Origin: Lutimonas halocynthiae | GTDB taxonomy: Bacteria > Bacteroidota > Bacteroidia > Flavobacteriales > Flavobacteriaceae | Assembly (NCBI RefSeq): GCF_030409835.1 | Contig: NZ_JAUFQO010000001.1 | Span: 62,001 to 126,000 of the forward strand | DNA length: 64,000 nt | Direction of reading: 5' to 3' | Shown here: piece by piece, positions 9,200 to 18,496 of the stretch | Layout: the number at the start of each line of letters is the position of its first letter | Position numbering within the stretch: the first letter of the stretch is position 1 | The notes under the pieces: model-generated | Told to the model about the DNA's origin: nothing | Database searches by the model: none | Seen by the model: only the letters and a program-made list of their open reading frames with translations | Program-made: the position numbers and the translations under genes

Positions 9200-10672
9200 A
9201 TGGAAGTAAAATTTCGTATGTTAAGACAAAGTTTACAACAAAAATTACAACAGAAATTATCGCCTCAACAGATTCAATTGATGAAGTTGATACAATTACC
9301 TACGCAGGCTTTTGAACAAAAGCTCAGTCAGGAAATTGAGGAAAATCCTGCGCTGGAAAGCGGTAAGGAAGCAACAGATGAATTTCAGGATTCAAATGAG
9401 GAGGATTATGATGATACCGGGACCGAAACCATTGAGACGGATATAAACATCGATGATTATCTGAGTGATGACGAGATTCCAAGCTACAAGTTACAAGCAA
9501 ACAATTACAGCAGTGATGACGAAGACAATCGAATTCCTTATTCTGGTGGCATCACTTTTAACCAACATTTAAGCAACCAACTTCATACTTTTAGTCTTGA
9601 CGCTGAGCAAGAGTATATTGCTGAGTTTATGGTAGGCTGTATTGATGACAATGGCTATATAAGACGTACTATTGAAGATATTATTGATGACCTGGCCTTT
9701 TCGGAAAACATTTATACAACACCTGAAGCAGTTGAAAAAATATTGTTTCTGGTGCAACAATTAGATCCGGCAGGAGTAGGAGCCAGATCTTTAAAAGAAT
9801 GTTTGATTCTTCAATTAGATCGAAAAGAAGAAAATAAAGAACGTGTCTTGGCCAAAGAAATTCTAAATACCTCTTTTGATCAATTTGTTAAAAAACACTA
9901 TGCCAAATTAGCGCAGAAGTTCAACATTAACATGGAAGAGCTCAAGGGAGCAATCAAGGAAATCGAGAAACTAAATCCTAAGCCGGGAGGAGCCTTCTCG
10001 GGTAATTTGACTTTAATAGAACATATAGTTCCAGACTTTACCATACGGATAAATGAAGGTGTTTTAGAATTGAGTTTGAATGCCAGAAACGCCCCGGATC
10101 TGCATATATCAAGAGAATATGATAATATGCTTAAGGGTTATTCAGAATCTAAGGATAAATCAAAATCTCAAAAAGATGCGGTTCTTTTTATCAAGCAAAA
10201 ATTAGATGCCGCGAAATGGTTTATCGATGCCATTAAACAAAGACAACAAACGCTGATGATAACAATGAATGCTATCATGCATTATCAACAGGAGTTTTTG
10301 CTCACCGGTGATGAAAGGAAATTGAGACCGATGGTCTTAAAAGACATTGCTGATCAAATTCATATGGATGTTTCAACCGTGTCAAGGGTTGCAAATAGCA
10401 AGTATGTTGATACGCCTTATGGCACGAAATTGGTTAAAGAGTTTTTCTCAGAATCGATGAAAAATGATCAAGGTGAAGACATCTCAACACGAGAAATCAA
10501 AAAGATTCTTCAGAATGAGATCGAGAAAGAAGACAAGAAGAAACCGCTTACAGATGAAAAATTATCAAGCGTATTAAAAGAAAGTGGCTATCTTATCGCC
10601 CGAAGAACGGTTGCTAAATATCGTGAACAATTGGATATTCCGGTAGCCCGACTTAGAAAAAAGATTCTTTAG
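9200..10672 (+). CDS. rpoN: RNA polymerase sigma-54 factor
   Basis: Sigma-54 directs RNA polymerase to -24/-12 promoters and needs enhancer-binding ATPases for opening. Region I (about residues 7-50) is Gln/Leu-rich with QKLSPQQIQLMKLIQL. An acidic region II follows, then the core-binding domain, the HTH (IHMDVSTVSRVANSKYV) and the RpoN box ARRTVAKYRE near residue 468. The ATG at 9200 is used here; the ATG at 9218 (MLRQSLQQKL) gives the more typical N-terminus and is equally possible. The next gene starts 3 bases after the stop. Confidence 0.96.
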   Translation: MEVKFRMLRQSLQQKLQQKLSPQQIQLMKLIQLPTQAFEQKLSQEIEENPALESGKEATDEFQDSNEEDYDDTGTETIETDINIDDYLSDDEIPSYKLQANNYSSDDEDNRIPYSGGITFNQHLSNQLHTFSLDAEQEYIAEFMVGCIDDNGYIRRTIEDIIDDLAFSENIYTTPEAVEKILFLVQQLDPAGVGARSLKECLILQLDRKEENKERVLAKEILNTSFDQFVKKHYAKLAQKFNINMEELKGAIKEIEKLNPKPGGAFSGNLTLIEHIVPDFTIRINEGVLELSLNARNAPDLHISREYDNMLKGYSESKDKSKSQKDAVLFIKQKLDAAKWFIDAIKQRQQTLMITMNAIMHYQQEFLLTGDERKLRPMVLKDIADQIHMDVSTVSRVANSKYVDTPYGTKLVKEFFSESMKNDQGEDISTREIKKILQNEIEKEDKKKPLTDEKLSSVLKESGYLIARRTVAKYREQLDIPVARLRKKIL

Positions 10673-10675
10673 TAT

Positions 10676-11284
10676 ATGTTTATATATAAACTCATCTCTT
10701 ATGTATTTCACCCATTGTTGTTTTCATTTTTGGGAAGCTTCCTGTATTTATATCTGAGCCCGAAACATATCCTAAAAGAACAAGAATATATCATTTTGCT
10801 CATTGTTTTTGTGAGTACTTATATCATTCCCATACTCTTACTGGCCATATTGAAAAGGTTCAACATGATCAGTGATTATCACCTGAGAAATATTGAAGAA
10901 CGAAAATTTCCTGTTCTATTTTTTATAATGCTTTCATTTCTTCTTGGGCGGGCAATGGTTAGCACCCAGATAGCTGATTTATTAGCTTTTTCCTTTTTTG
11001 GTGTCGCCTTTGCGCTGAGTTTTACCTATTTATTATTTAATATTAAGATCAAAACCAGCCTTCACACTTTAGGAATTGGCGGTATCATTGGATTTGTAAT
11101 GGTGATGAGTTACGAATACCGATTAAATTTTAATTCGCTGCTGGCAGGATTATTTATTCTCGCTGGATTGATAGGCGTTTCCAGACTGGCCTTAAATGCG
11201 CACAGACCAAAAGAAGTTTATATTGGGTTTGTTCTAGGGCTCATTTCACAAGTCATAAGCTTTCAGATTTATCAGAATATATAG
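10676..11284 (+). CDS. Conserved polytopic membrane protein of unknown function
   Basis: The 202-residue product has about six hydrophobic helices (near residues 12-28, 39-60, 78-95, 100-122, 135-148 and 155-200). A polar loop, DYHLRNIEERKFP, follows helix 2. No catalytic motif is recognised. It is probably co-transcribed with rpoN (gap 3 bases) and overlaps the convergent barrel gene by 13 bases. The name and role are unknown. Confidence 0.7.
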   Translation: MFIYKLISYVFHPLLFSFLGSFLYLYLSPKHILKEQEYIILLIVFVSTYIIPILLLAILKRFNMISDYHLRNIEERKFPVLFFIMLSFLLGRAMVSTQIADLLAFSFFGVAFALSFTYLLFNIKIKTSLHTLGIGGIIGFVMVMSYEYRLNFNSLLAGLFILAGLIGVSRLALNAHRPKEVYIGFVLGLISQVISFQIYQNI

Positions 11285-11928
11285 AATATAAGGCCTATTC
11301 TGAAGTCACTAATATTGATGTCATAATTGTTCACTCCTGTTTCGTTGAACAAGTTGTTTAAACCGTAATACAAGTGTAAATTCCATTTATTATAACCGGC
11401 AGAAAAAGTCAGTCCGTAAATGAAATCATTAATCTCGATAATTTCACTCACGTCAAAATCTTCCGTTTTGCCAAAACTTGTATTGTTTGCGAAAACGTAG
11501 GCTAATTTTATTCCAGGATAAAATCGCCAAAACTTATATTTCAATGCGGTTGAATTTCGAAACCTTAATTCAATTGGCAGCTCAAGGGTATGCAATATGA
11601 TTTTATTGTTTTTAAGCTTTACTTCCGTTTCATTTGGGGTAGCTACGTCTAATTCAACATTAAAATAATAATTATTAAAGCCATATCCAAGGCCTGCGCC
11701 TAATCCTATGTTGCGCTTCTTACTCAAAGGAAAATCTTTGATAAAGCCCCCGCCAAGTCCAAAGGAGAAACCAGATTGAGAAATCCTATCCGGTAAATTT
11801 AACATATGAATATAAGTAAGGTTGAAATATAACTGGTCTTCCAGATACTTATTATCCACAAAAGTACTGTCTTTCTGAGCTTGAATAAAACCGGTAAAAA
11901 GTAGGAATAATATGGCGATCTTACGCAT
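11272..11928 (-). CDS. Outer-membrane beta-barrel protein, PorT-like
   Basis: The 218-residue protein has a signal peptide (MRKIAILFLLFTGFIQAQ) and alternating aromatic/hydrophobic strands ending in an aromatic-rich terminus (FRIGLIFYIF), as in small Bacteroidota barrels. Repeated glycine motifs (GFSFGLGGGF, GLGAGLGYGF) look like strand turns. The family resembles PorT/OMP_b-brl_2. True PorT/SprT acts in type IX secretion, but in many flavobacteria that gene sits beside ubiE, not rpoN, so orthology is unproven. It is convergent with the rpoN unit. Confidence 0.65.
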   Translation of the reverse strand: MRKIAILFLLFTGFIQAQKDSTFVDNKYLEDQLYFNLTYIHMLNLPDRISQSGFSFGLGGGFIKDFPLSKKRNIGLGAGLGYGFNNYYFNVELDVATPNETEVKLKNNKIILHTLELPIELRFRNSTALKYKFWRFYPGIKLAYVFANNTSFGKTEDFDVSEIIEINDFIYGLTFSAGYNKWNLHLYYGLNNLFNETGVNNYDINISDFRIGLIFYIF

Positions 11929-12037
11929 AGCACTTTATTGAGAAAATCAAAGGTAACTTATTTAAAGTAGAATTCCCAAAACCAGTTTTAGGCTTTATTA
12001 TCACACAAAAAATATAGAATGTTATATAATTCAATGC

Positions 12038-13078
12038 TTAAAAAGCTTTGGTCATTTTATGTAATGACATGCCCAATTTTTCTGAAAGAATTCTCCTCAG
12101 TTCTTGCGCCGTTTCAGGATCAATCAAATTCAGTGCCTTAACCCCACAAAGTTTTTCTATCAAATCAGAACCTGCATAGGTATTTGTTGCAATACCACTA
12201 ACGATATCAGGTCTAAGTTTAAAACTTTTCATTACCCCATAAACTGCGTAAGGGTCAGAAGCACACAATACTGTGCATTTAATACAGTCTTTAAGTTCTT
12301 CAAAAGCAATATCTCCGTTATAAGGTTCTAAGGGAGAAGCGCCCAACTCAATTACGGCTACATCTGCCTTTATTTCATAAATCTGACTCAATAGCTGTCT
12401 GAGTTTTTTTCTGAATTTTTCTCTTGGATAGATCGATGATGGCAAACCAATATCTACAAAATCAAAAATATGACTGGCCCCTACGTCTTTTAAAGATAAA
12501 GTATCCCGAAACCTGCTGGCTCCTGTCAATTTACCTGCTACAATTTTGAGGCCAGCTCTTTTTAACTGATTCACAATAATTCTGGCTACAGTGGTTTTCC
12601 CTGCAGACATTGACGTACCAACCAACAAGATCACAGGTAGCTCGAATTTTTTATAAGGGACTTTTGCTACAAAATCATCCATTTTACAAACCTCTTCATC
12701 TCTGATGACATGACCTGCGTATTCTATTTCAATTAAATTCGGAAGGTAAACCGATTTAGAAGTGCACTTGCCAAGCAAACCTCCTCCAGTGAGCAAATGC
12801 ATTATACCATCCTCTTCTACTTCTCTCCATGAACCTGTGGCCTCCAGGGTTGCATATCGTTCTCCTAATGCACCCACCACCAGATCCTCTTTCATAAAGC
12901 TTCGCATCCTTCCGTTAATCAGCTCTATCTTCATTCTATCGTCACCAGGGTTGGTGATTTTACCCACCACGTAGTCACCCGTCTTCCATTTGATTTTTTC
13001 AAGTTTCTTGACTTCAAAGGGCCTTTTATCCAAGTCGCTTATTCTTAGTAGGGATGAAAATATATAATTTGAATTCAT
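12038..13078 (-). CDS. P-loop NTPase resembling the DUF1611/DgcN family
   Basis: The 346-residue protein has an N-terminal beta-rich region (about 20-145) and a P-loop domain starting with Walker A GTSMSAGKTT at residues 154-163. Candidate Walker-B-type strands follow (ADVAVIELGASPLEP). The two-part layout recalls DUF1611/CobQ-like NTPases such as DgcN, which acts with an epimerase in D-amino-acid metabolism; the match is from motif and layout only. Its ATG overlaps the stop of the M20 hydrolase gene by four bases, so the two are coupled. The reaction is unknown. Confidence 0.55.
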   Translation of the reverse strand: MNSNYIFSSLLRISDLDKRPFEVKKLEKIKWKTGDYVVGKITNPGDDRMKIELINGRMRSFMKEDLVVGALGERYATLEATGSWREVEEDGIMHLLTGGGLLGKCTSKSVYLPNLIEIEYAGHVIRDEEVCKMDDFVAKVPYKKFELPVILLVGTSMSAGKTTVARIIVNQLKRAGLKIVAGKLTGASRFRDTLSLKDVGASHIFDFVDIGLPSSIYPREKFRKKLRQLLSQIYEIKADVAVIELGASPLEPYNGDIAFEELKDCIKCTVLCASDPYAVYGVMKSFKLRPDIVSGIATNTYAGSDLIEKLCGVKALNLIDPETAQELRRILSEKLGMSLHKMTKAF

Positions 13079-14271
13079 GCTATTTTATTTTTAGGTTCTA
13101 CTCTCAATTCTTCTTCAATATTCTCGGCTGACAATAACATAGCAAGCAAGGTTGTTCTTTCAATTAGTTTGTCTTTGAAAATAAATTCATGCCGAGCATG
13201 GGCTCCATCTCCAACAGTACCAAGCCCGTCAAGTGTTGCGGTATATAAACTCGTTGTATTACCATCTGATCCGCCTCCTGCTGTGGCCTGATCAAGCGTC
13301 AAACTCATGTTTTCAGCTATATCCCTGGCCAATAACCATAACTTTTGATTCCTTAGGGTCCTTTCCATTGGTGGCCTTCCAAATCCTCCATCAATTTTAA
13401 GGCTTACTCCTTTATGCTTTGGTTTTAAGTTGAGGATTTCCCTTTCAATAAAGGAAGCATCTTCCATATTGTGAACCCTAACATCCACTATTGCTTGACT
13501 TTCTTCAGCAATTACATTGGCTGATGATCCACCCTGTATCATTCCAACATTCACCGTGATTCCCTTTTTGAAATCATTTAGCTTGAAAAGATCCTGAATA
13601 TGATGGGACAACTCTATTATGGCACTAACTCCTTCATCTGGATTAAGACCTGCATGTGCAGGCTTGCCTGTTACATTAAGCGTGAATTTTCCTATCCCCT
13701 TACGTGCGGTCTTTAACTTCCCTTCAAATCCAAGAGGAGGTTCTAGAATAAACGCCCTACAGGCTATTCTCGCAATTCTCTTAATCGTATTTGACGATTC
13801 GAAACTTCCAATTTCTTCATCTGAATTAATCAGAACCATGGGACTCACATTGCATTCTATTTCCAGTTCTTTAAGTGCCTTTATCGCGAATATCATTTGC
13901 GTGATCCCCGCTTTCATATCAAATACGCCAGGACCAGACAACCTCTCTTCTGAATCATGAATCGGCATGTTTTCTAGGGTGTGTTTTTTCCAAACTGTAT
14001 CGCAATGCCCCACCATCAATTGAACAGCTGCTCCTTTTTTATGCGTTTTGGGCCTTGCATAAAGAAAACCTCCCGTTTTCTTACCAGGAAAAACCTGTGC
14101 CTCAAAACCAAGAAATTCAAGCGTTTCCTTTAAAATTTTCATGATTTCTTTTTGGGATTCAGGATCATGAGAAGGGCTTTCACATGTCACAAGTCTTTTT
14201 AAAAAGTCGATCATTTCTTCTTGATGCGCTTTTAAAAATGCTTCAATATGTTTAGCGGTAGTAACCTTCAT
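13075..14271 (-). CDS. M20 family metallohydrolase (carboxypeptidase G2-like)
   Basis: M20 enzymes hydrolyse peptide or N-acyl bonds with two zinc ions. The 398-residue protein shows the ligand set: H89 and D91 in GHCDTVW, D118 in VFDMKAG, the catalytic E152 with E153 in NSDEEIGS, and a late GAHARHE. The dimerisation lid lies around residues 190-300. It has no signal peptide, so it is probably cytosolic. It is the middle gene of a three-gene operon: flavin reductase 18 bases upstream and P-loop NTPase overlapping downstream. An amino-acid or N-acyl amino-acid substrate is an inference. Confidence 0.85.
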   Translation of the reverse strand: MKVTTAKHIEAFLKAHQEEMIDFLKRLVTCESPSHDPESQKEIMKILKETLEFLGFEAQVFPGKKTGGFLYARPKTHKKGAAVQLMVGHCDTVWKKHTLENMPIHDSEERLSGPGVFDMKAGITQMIFAIKALKELEIECNVSPMVLINSDEEIGSFESSNTIKRIARIACRAFILEPPLGFEGKLKTARKGIGKFTLNVTGKPAHAGLNPDEGVSAIIELSHHIQDLFKLNDFKKGITVNVGMIQGGSSANVIAEESQAIVDVRVHNMEDASFIEREILNLKPKHKGVSLKIDGGFGRPPMERTLRNQKLWLLARDIAENMSLTLDQATAGGGSDGNTTSLYTATLDGLGTVGDGAHARHEFIFKDKLIERTTLLAMLLSAENIEEELRVEPKNKIA

Positions 14272-14289
14272 GCCAAACTGTTTTTTGCC

Positions 14290-14904
14290 TTATCTCTTAA
14301 AATCTTTTGGATAAGGATAACTCAATGTTTCCTTAATACTCGCGAATCTTCCTTGTGCTATATAAGCCAGTAAAGGATGATCATAAATCTGTTTTTGGTT
14401 CCCCTCGTTTGATACGATTTTATAATTCTTATGAACCTTAGCTTTATTAATCTTTCCGGTTATCAAACTATAGTCATCAAAGCCATCTATTATTTTATAA
14501 GAACTGCAATCGAGCATTACATAGGAATCTCTAAGAAAAATGGCTCCCCCATCATCACTTGTCACGGTTGGAATTTGATTTGTAATTTCTGTTGGAAAAT
14601 CTTTAACTGCACATCTGGGCATTGCAGCTAAAGATGACAATAAGATTTGATCTGGTTTTACAAAACTGACTGAAAACCGTTGACTCTTTTTGATATTGTG
14701 ATAAGTATTGTGTCGTGGTGTGCAAACAAAGCCAAAAAAATCTGAGAAGCCCAGTGGAGTGGCCATATGTTTAGGGGCGAGATCAAATCCATTGTCTTCT
14801 TTTGTGCCAATAACTACCAATGGAGCTACTGTATAAAAGTGTTCCCAAATTGATTCTTTAACATCTAAAGAAATGAAATCTTTAAAAGGATCTTTTTCTT
14901 GCAT
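14290..14904 (-). CDS. Flavin reductase-like FMN-binding protein
   Basis: The 204-residue protein looks like the flavin reductase-like split barrel (FMN-binding). Residues 20-110 contain the typical pattern of a substrate-shielding strand (TVAPLVVIGTKEDNGFDLAPKH), a PLGFSDFFGF segment, and a Tyr/His/Asn stretch (RHNTYHNIKK) where phosphate contacts occur. Partner monooxygenases are absent nearby. It is first in the operon with the M20 hydrolase and P-loop protein, which suggests a redox step in that pathway. No substrate can be named. Confidence 0.7.
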   Translation of the reverse strand: MQEKDPFKDFISLDVKESIWEHFYTVAPLVVIGTKEDNGFDLAPKHMATPLGFSDFFGFVCTPRHNTYHNIKKSQRFSVSFVKPDQILLSSLAAMPRCAVKDFPTEITNQIPTVTSDDGGAIFLRDSYVMLDCSSYKIIDGFDDYSLITGKINKAKVHKNYKIVSNEGNQKQIYDHPLLAYIAQGRFASIKETLSYPYPKDFKR

Positions 14905-15005
14905 AATACTGCTTCATTTTAATCAAAACCCTATGACTTAAAGTTAGTGAAAAAGACAGCTTAAAACAACTTTTACGACCCTTAATTTACCAATGACATA
15001 AACGC

Positions 15006-15040
15006 AAAAAAAAGATGTCAACCTATGGCTGACATCTTTT
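15006..15040 (-). terminator. Terminator of hppA
   Basis: AAAAGATGTCA (15010-15020) pairs with TGACATCTTTT (15030-15040). On the minus strand the stem is followed by a T-run (A-run at 15006-15013). It lies 24 bases past the hppA stop. Confidence 0.85.
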
Positions 15041-15063
15041 TAAATGATTAAAAAAAGGGTTAT

Positions 15064-17373
15064 TTACTCCTTTTCATTATTTTCAGTAGTAACAGCTTCT
15101 TCTGATACTTGTTCAATCTCTTCAGTGCTCGCTTCTTCTAGCGTGATAGTAGTTTCATCTGTTACAACTGTTCCTTCAGCAGATTCTGAAACAACAACTT
15201 GTTCAGTGATGGTTAATGATTCCATATTGTGCGCTGTAACAGCTTCAGCATCTAAAGCGATACTTGGGGCTATTACCAATGCCACTACAGACATTAACTT
15301 TAAAAGAATGTTTAATGAAGGGCCAGAAGTATCTTTAAAAGGATCTCCTACAGTATCACCTACTACGGCTGCTTTATGTGCCTCAGTACCTTTTTTACCT
15401 TGCTCCTCTATCATTTTTTTAGCATTATCCCATGCACCACCGGCATTAGATTGAAAGATTGCCATAAGCACACCACAGGTTGTTACACCGGCTAATAAAC
15501 CACCTAGCATTTCCGCACCACCAATAAATCCGATGGCTACAGGCACAGCTAAAGCTAATAAGCCAGGAAATACCATTTCTTTAATAGACGCCTTTGTCGA
15601 TATTTCAACACATTTATCATATTCAGCATAGCCATCAGCTGCATCGAAAATAGCACGCTCTTCTTTTGAAGCCTTTGACATATCTGAATCATGTTTTCTC
15701 ATTACTTCGAGGGCAGCCTTTAATTGAGGAATATCCCTAAACTGTCTTCTTACTTCTTCAATCATTGCCATAGCTGCTCTACCAACAGCATTCATTGAAA
15801 GGGCTGAGAATACAAACGGAAGCATCCCTCCCACTAATAAACCTGCCATAATCTTTGGTTGCGAAACGTCAATAGCAGTTACGTTAGCCGTTTTCATAAA
15901 AGCAGCAAATAAAGCTAAAGCAGTCAAAGCAGCTGACGCGATGGCAAAACCTTTACCAATGGCAGCAGTTGTATTTCCAACAGCATCCAGTTTATCTGTA
16001 CGTTCACGAACTTCTTTTGGTAACTCGGCCATTTCAGCAATACCTCCGGCATTATCAGAAATTGGACCATAAGCATCTACAGCCAATTGAATTCCAGTAT
16101 TTGCAAGCATTCCAACCGCAGCAATAGCAATTCCATATAAGCCTGCAAAATGATGCGATACCATAATCGCCGCTGCAATTAATAAAATTGGAATAGCCGT
16201 TGACATCATCCCAACACCTAAACCTGCAATAATATTTGTAGCAGCTCCTGTTTCAGATTGCTTCACAATTGACATTACTGGTTTTCCACCAGTTCCAGTA
16301 TAATATTCGGTTATTTTTCCTACGCAAAATCCTGCAACCAAGCCAGCCAAAGTAGCATAAAAAACACCCATAGCACCGAAGGGCAAGCCTTCAACGCTTT
16401 CAGGGATCATTTCCTGAATAAGGAAATAAGAAGCTACAATCATTAAAAATCCAGATCCAAATTCTCCAAGATTCAACGCATGATGTGGGCTGCCACCGTC
16501 CTTAACTCTTACAAAGAAAGTACCTATAATTGACATTAATATACCTACAGCAGCTAAGACTAATGGTAAATAAACAGCTCCTAAACCATCAAAACCTGGC
16601 GTTATGATGAAGGCTCCCAATACCATTGTTCCAATAATAGAGCCAACATATGATTCGAATAAATCGGCACCCATACCAGCAACATCTCCTACGTTATCAC
16701 CAACATTATCTGCAATTGTTGCAGGGTTCAATGGATGATCTTCAGGAATTCCTGCTTCTACCTTACCTACAAGGTCAGCACCAACATCAGCAGCTTTAGT
16801 GTAAATACCTCCACCAACTCTTGCGAAAAGAGCGATAGATGATGCTCCTAAAGAGAAACCTGAAAGTACATTCAATACCATTGGAATATTTTCTTCACCT
16901 GGCCACATTCCTTGATAGATCATAAACAATCCGCTCAGACCTAAAACGCCAAGACCAACAACTCCAAGACCCATTACAGCTCCTCCTGCAAAAGCTACTT
17001 CCAGTGCTTTGCCTAAAGATGTTCTAGCTGCTTGTGTTGTTCTAACGTTAGCTTTTGTTGCGGCTTTCATTCCTATGAAACCGGCCAAAGCGGAGCAAAT
17101 TGCTCCTACAATAAATGAAATTGCAACCATCCAATGAGATCCTTCCTCATTTGCTCCTTTAAAATAAAGCAATACAGCTACTGCGACTACAAAAATCGCT
17201 AATATTCTATACTCCGCTTTTAAAAACGACATGGCCCCATCAGCTATGTGTTTTGCAATTTTTACCATTTTTTCATTCCCCGCGTCTTGTTTAGCAACCC
17301 ATGCATTTTTTGCGAATACAAATACAAGAGCCAAAATGCCAAACAACCACAAATAATTTACGATTAATTCCAT
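15064..17373 (-). CDS. hppA: Membrane-bound ion-translocating pyrophosphatase
   Basis: The enzyme couples PPi hydrolysis to H+ and/or Na+ pumping across the inner membrane. The 769-residue protein has about 16 TM helices and the full active-site set: [28 protein letters not shown] and [14 protein letters not shown]. The NTTAAIGKG segment has Ala where K+-independent enzymes carry Lys, so it is probably K+-dependent. An acidic tail of about 60 residues follows the last helix. An earlier in-frame ATG at 17460 would add a charged leader; the ATG at 17373 ([11 protein letters not shown]) starts directly in TM1 and is preferred. H+ versus Na+ cannot be told from what I see. Confidence 0.95.
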   Translation of the reverse strand: MELIVNYLWLFGILALVFVFAKNAWVAKQDAGNEKMVKIAKHIADGAMSFLKAEYRILAIFVVAVAVLLYFKGANEEGSHWMVAISFIVGAICSALAGFIGMKAATKANVRTTQAARTSLGKALEVAFAGGAVMGLGVVGLGVLGLSGLFMIYQGMWPGEENIPMVLNVLSGFSLGASSIALFARVGGGIYTKAADVGADLVGKVEAGIPEDHPLNPATIADNVGDNVGDVAGMGADLFESYVGSIIGTMVLGAFIITPGFDGLGAVYLPLVLAAVGILMSIIGTFFVRVKDGGSPHHALNLGEFGSGFLMIVASYFLIQEMIPESVEGLPFGAMGVFYATLAGLVAGFCVGKITEYYTGTGGKPVMSIVKQSETGAATNIIAGLGVGMMSTAIPILLIAAAIMVSHHFAGLYGIAIAAVGMLANTGIQLAVDAYGPISDNAGGIAEMAELPKEVRERTDKLDAVGNTTAAIGKGFAIASAALTALALFAAFMKTANVTAIDVSQPKIMAGLLVGGMLPFVFSALSMNAVGRAAMAMIEEVRRQFRDIPQLKAALEVMRKHDSDMSKASKEERAIFDAADGYAEYDKCVEISTKASIKEMVFPGLLALAVPVAIGFIGGAEMLGGLLAGVTTCGVLMAIFQSNAGGAWDNAKKMIEEQGKKGTEAHKAAVVGDTVGDPFKDTSGPSLNILLKLMSVVALVIAPSIALDAEAVTAHNMESLTITEQVVVSESAEGTVVTDETTITLEEASTEEIEQVSEEAVTTENNEKE

Positions 17374-17438
17374 TTTTAGTGTTAGTTTTTTAAGTGATTT
17401 GTTTTTTAAAGTGGCTAAATGTAAGCAATATTGAGAGA

Positions 17439-17469
17439 TAAAAAAAACCACCATTAACAAATGGTGGTT
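17439..17469 (-). terminator. Terminator of ppa
   Basis: AACCACCATT (17446-17455) and AATGGTGGTT (17460-17469) form a perfect 10-bp stem with an AACA loop. On the minus strand a run of T follows. It separates ppa from hppA. Confidence 0.85.
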
Positions 17470-17500
17470 CCTGTATTATATTCTAAAAGAAGCTTCTTAA

Positions 17501-18028
17501 TTAAATAGTAAACGTTCTTTTTTTCTTATGCTCACTGTCATCATAACGCTTTACACATTCGGTATAAATTTTAACGGCCTCTTCAGCATTTCCCCATCCT
17601 CCAGTATCAACTTTTTTCTTTTCTAAATCCTTATAAACCTTGAAAAAATGTTCGATTTCTTTTAATCTGTGTGGATTCAAATCAGAGATATCCATTCTCT
17701 TATTGTAAATTGGATCATCAACAGGAACGCAAATTATTTTTTCATCTGGCCCTTTTTCATCCGTCATATGAAATACACCAATAGGTCTGACTTCCATAAC
17801 TACCATAGGGTAACTAGGTTCAGCACATAATACCAAAACGTCTAAAGGATCCTTATCAAGTGCCAAGGTTTCTGGAATAAAACCATAATCACCAGGGTAC
17901 ATCATTGATGAGAACAACATTCTATCAAAGCGAATTTTATGTAACGTAAAATCGTATTCGTATTTATTTCTACTTCCCTTTGGAATTTCAATCAGAACAT
18001 CAAATGTGACTTTTTTCTTAGCACTCAT
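17501..18028 (-). CDS. ppa: Soluble inorganic pyrophosphatase (family I)
   Basis: Cytosolic Mg2+-dependent enzyme that hydrolyses PPi to two phosphates. The 175-residue product has the family I signature DKDPLDVLVL near residue 65, with metal-binding aspartates, and the upstream PGDYGFIPETL segment. Length is normal for the bacterial hexameric type. Placed next to hppA, it gives the cell both an energy-conserving and a purely hydrolytic route for PPi. It ends at a strong terminator, so it is transcribed apart from hppA. Confidence 0.96.
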   Translation of the reverse strand: MSAKKKVTFDVLIEIPKGSRNKYEYDFTLHKIRFDRMLFSSMMYPGDYGFIPETLALDKDPLDVLVLCAEPSYPMVVMEVRPIGVFHMTDEKGPDEKIICVPVDDPIYNKRMDISDLNPHRLKEIEHFFKVYKDLEKKKVDTGGWGNAEEAVKIYTECVKRYDDSEHKKKRTFTI

Positions 18029-18044
18029 AAATTAATTTTTTTTG

Positions 18045-18052
18045 CAAAAATA
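18045..18052 (-). promoter_or_regulatory. Putative -7 box of ppa
   Basis: On the minus strand TATTTTTG followed by C fits TAnnTTTG, 16 bases before the ppa ATG. No well-placed -33 TTG is seen. Confidence 0.35.
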
Positions 18053-18205
18053 CAACTTTCAATGACTTTCTCGAATGAATTGTGCATAAATTGAGGCTTT
18101 TCATACTTATTAAGCGAAGGAAACTGCCAATTTTATAAGGTTATAGGCACAGATTAAATAATCGTTAACAATTTTTTTTTAAAAACATTTGCTCAAATTA
18201 AAAAG

Positions 18206-18227
18206 TATTTAGATATTTGTCTAAATA
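18206..18227 (+). promoter_or_regulatory. Inverted-repeat operator before sdpR
   Basis: TATTTAGA (18206-18213) and TCTAAATA (18220-18227) form a perfect 8-bp inverted repeat with a 6-base spacer, ending 12 bases before the sdpR ATG. AT-rich palindromes overlapping the promoter are typical ArsR-family sites, so autorepression by SdpR is likely (inference). Confidence 0.55.
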
Positions 18228-18239
18228 ACTAAATATAGT

Positions 18240-18494
18240 ATGAACTCTTTATTTAAAGCACTTAATGATGAGACACGAAGGCAGATTATTGAATTACTAA
18301 AAGATGAAGACCTGAATGCCGGAGAAATCTCCAATCACTTTAATATGTCAAAGCCAAGTATATCACATCATTTAGACATTCTAAAAAGAGCCGATCTCAT
18401 TACAAGTGAGAAAAAAGGACAATTCATTCAATATTCTCTTAATACCAGCATATTAGAAGATTTACTTTCGTGGATACTCACCCTAAAAAAATAA
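18240..18494 (+). CDS. sdpR: ArsR-family transcriptional regulator, SdpR-like
   Basis: A compact 84-residue winged-helix repressor. The opening MNSLFKALNDETRRQIIELL is the SdpR-type start, the recognition helix region is AGEISNHFNMSKPSISHHL (about 28-46), and the wing follows near residues 55-68. There are no cysteine metal-site motifs, which fits SdpR rather than a metal sensor. The sdpI start lies 2 bases after the stop. In Bacillus subtilis SdpR represses its own operon until SdpI captures it at the membrane on toxin binding. No toxin gene (sdpC) is visible here. Confidence 0.88.
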   Translation: MNSLFKALNDETRRQIIELLKDEDLNAGEISNHFNMSKPSISHHLDILKRADLITSEKKGQFIQYSLNTSILEDLLSWILTLKK

Positions 18495-18496
18495 TT

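Noticed and set aside
15044-15454. Plus-strand open frame opposite the end of hppA
   Set aside because: Fully inside hppA in the other strand, Ser/Thr-rich shadow with no domain.
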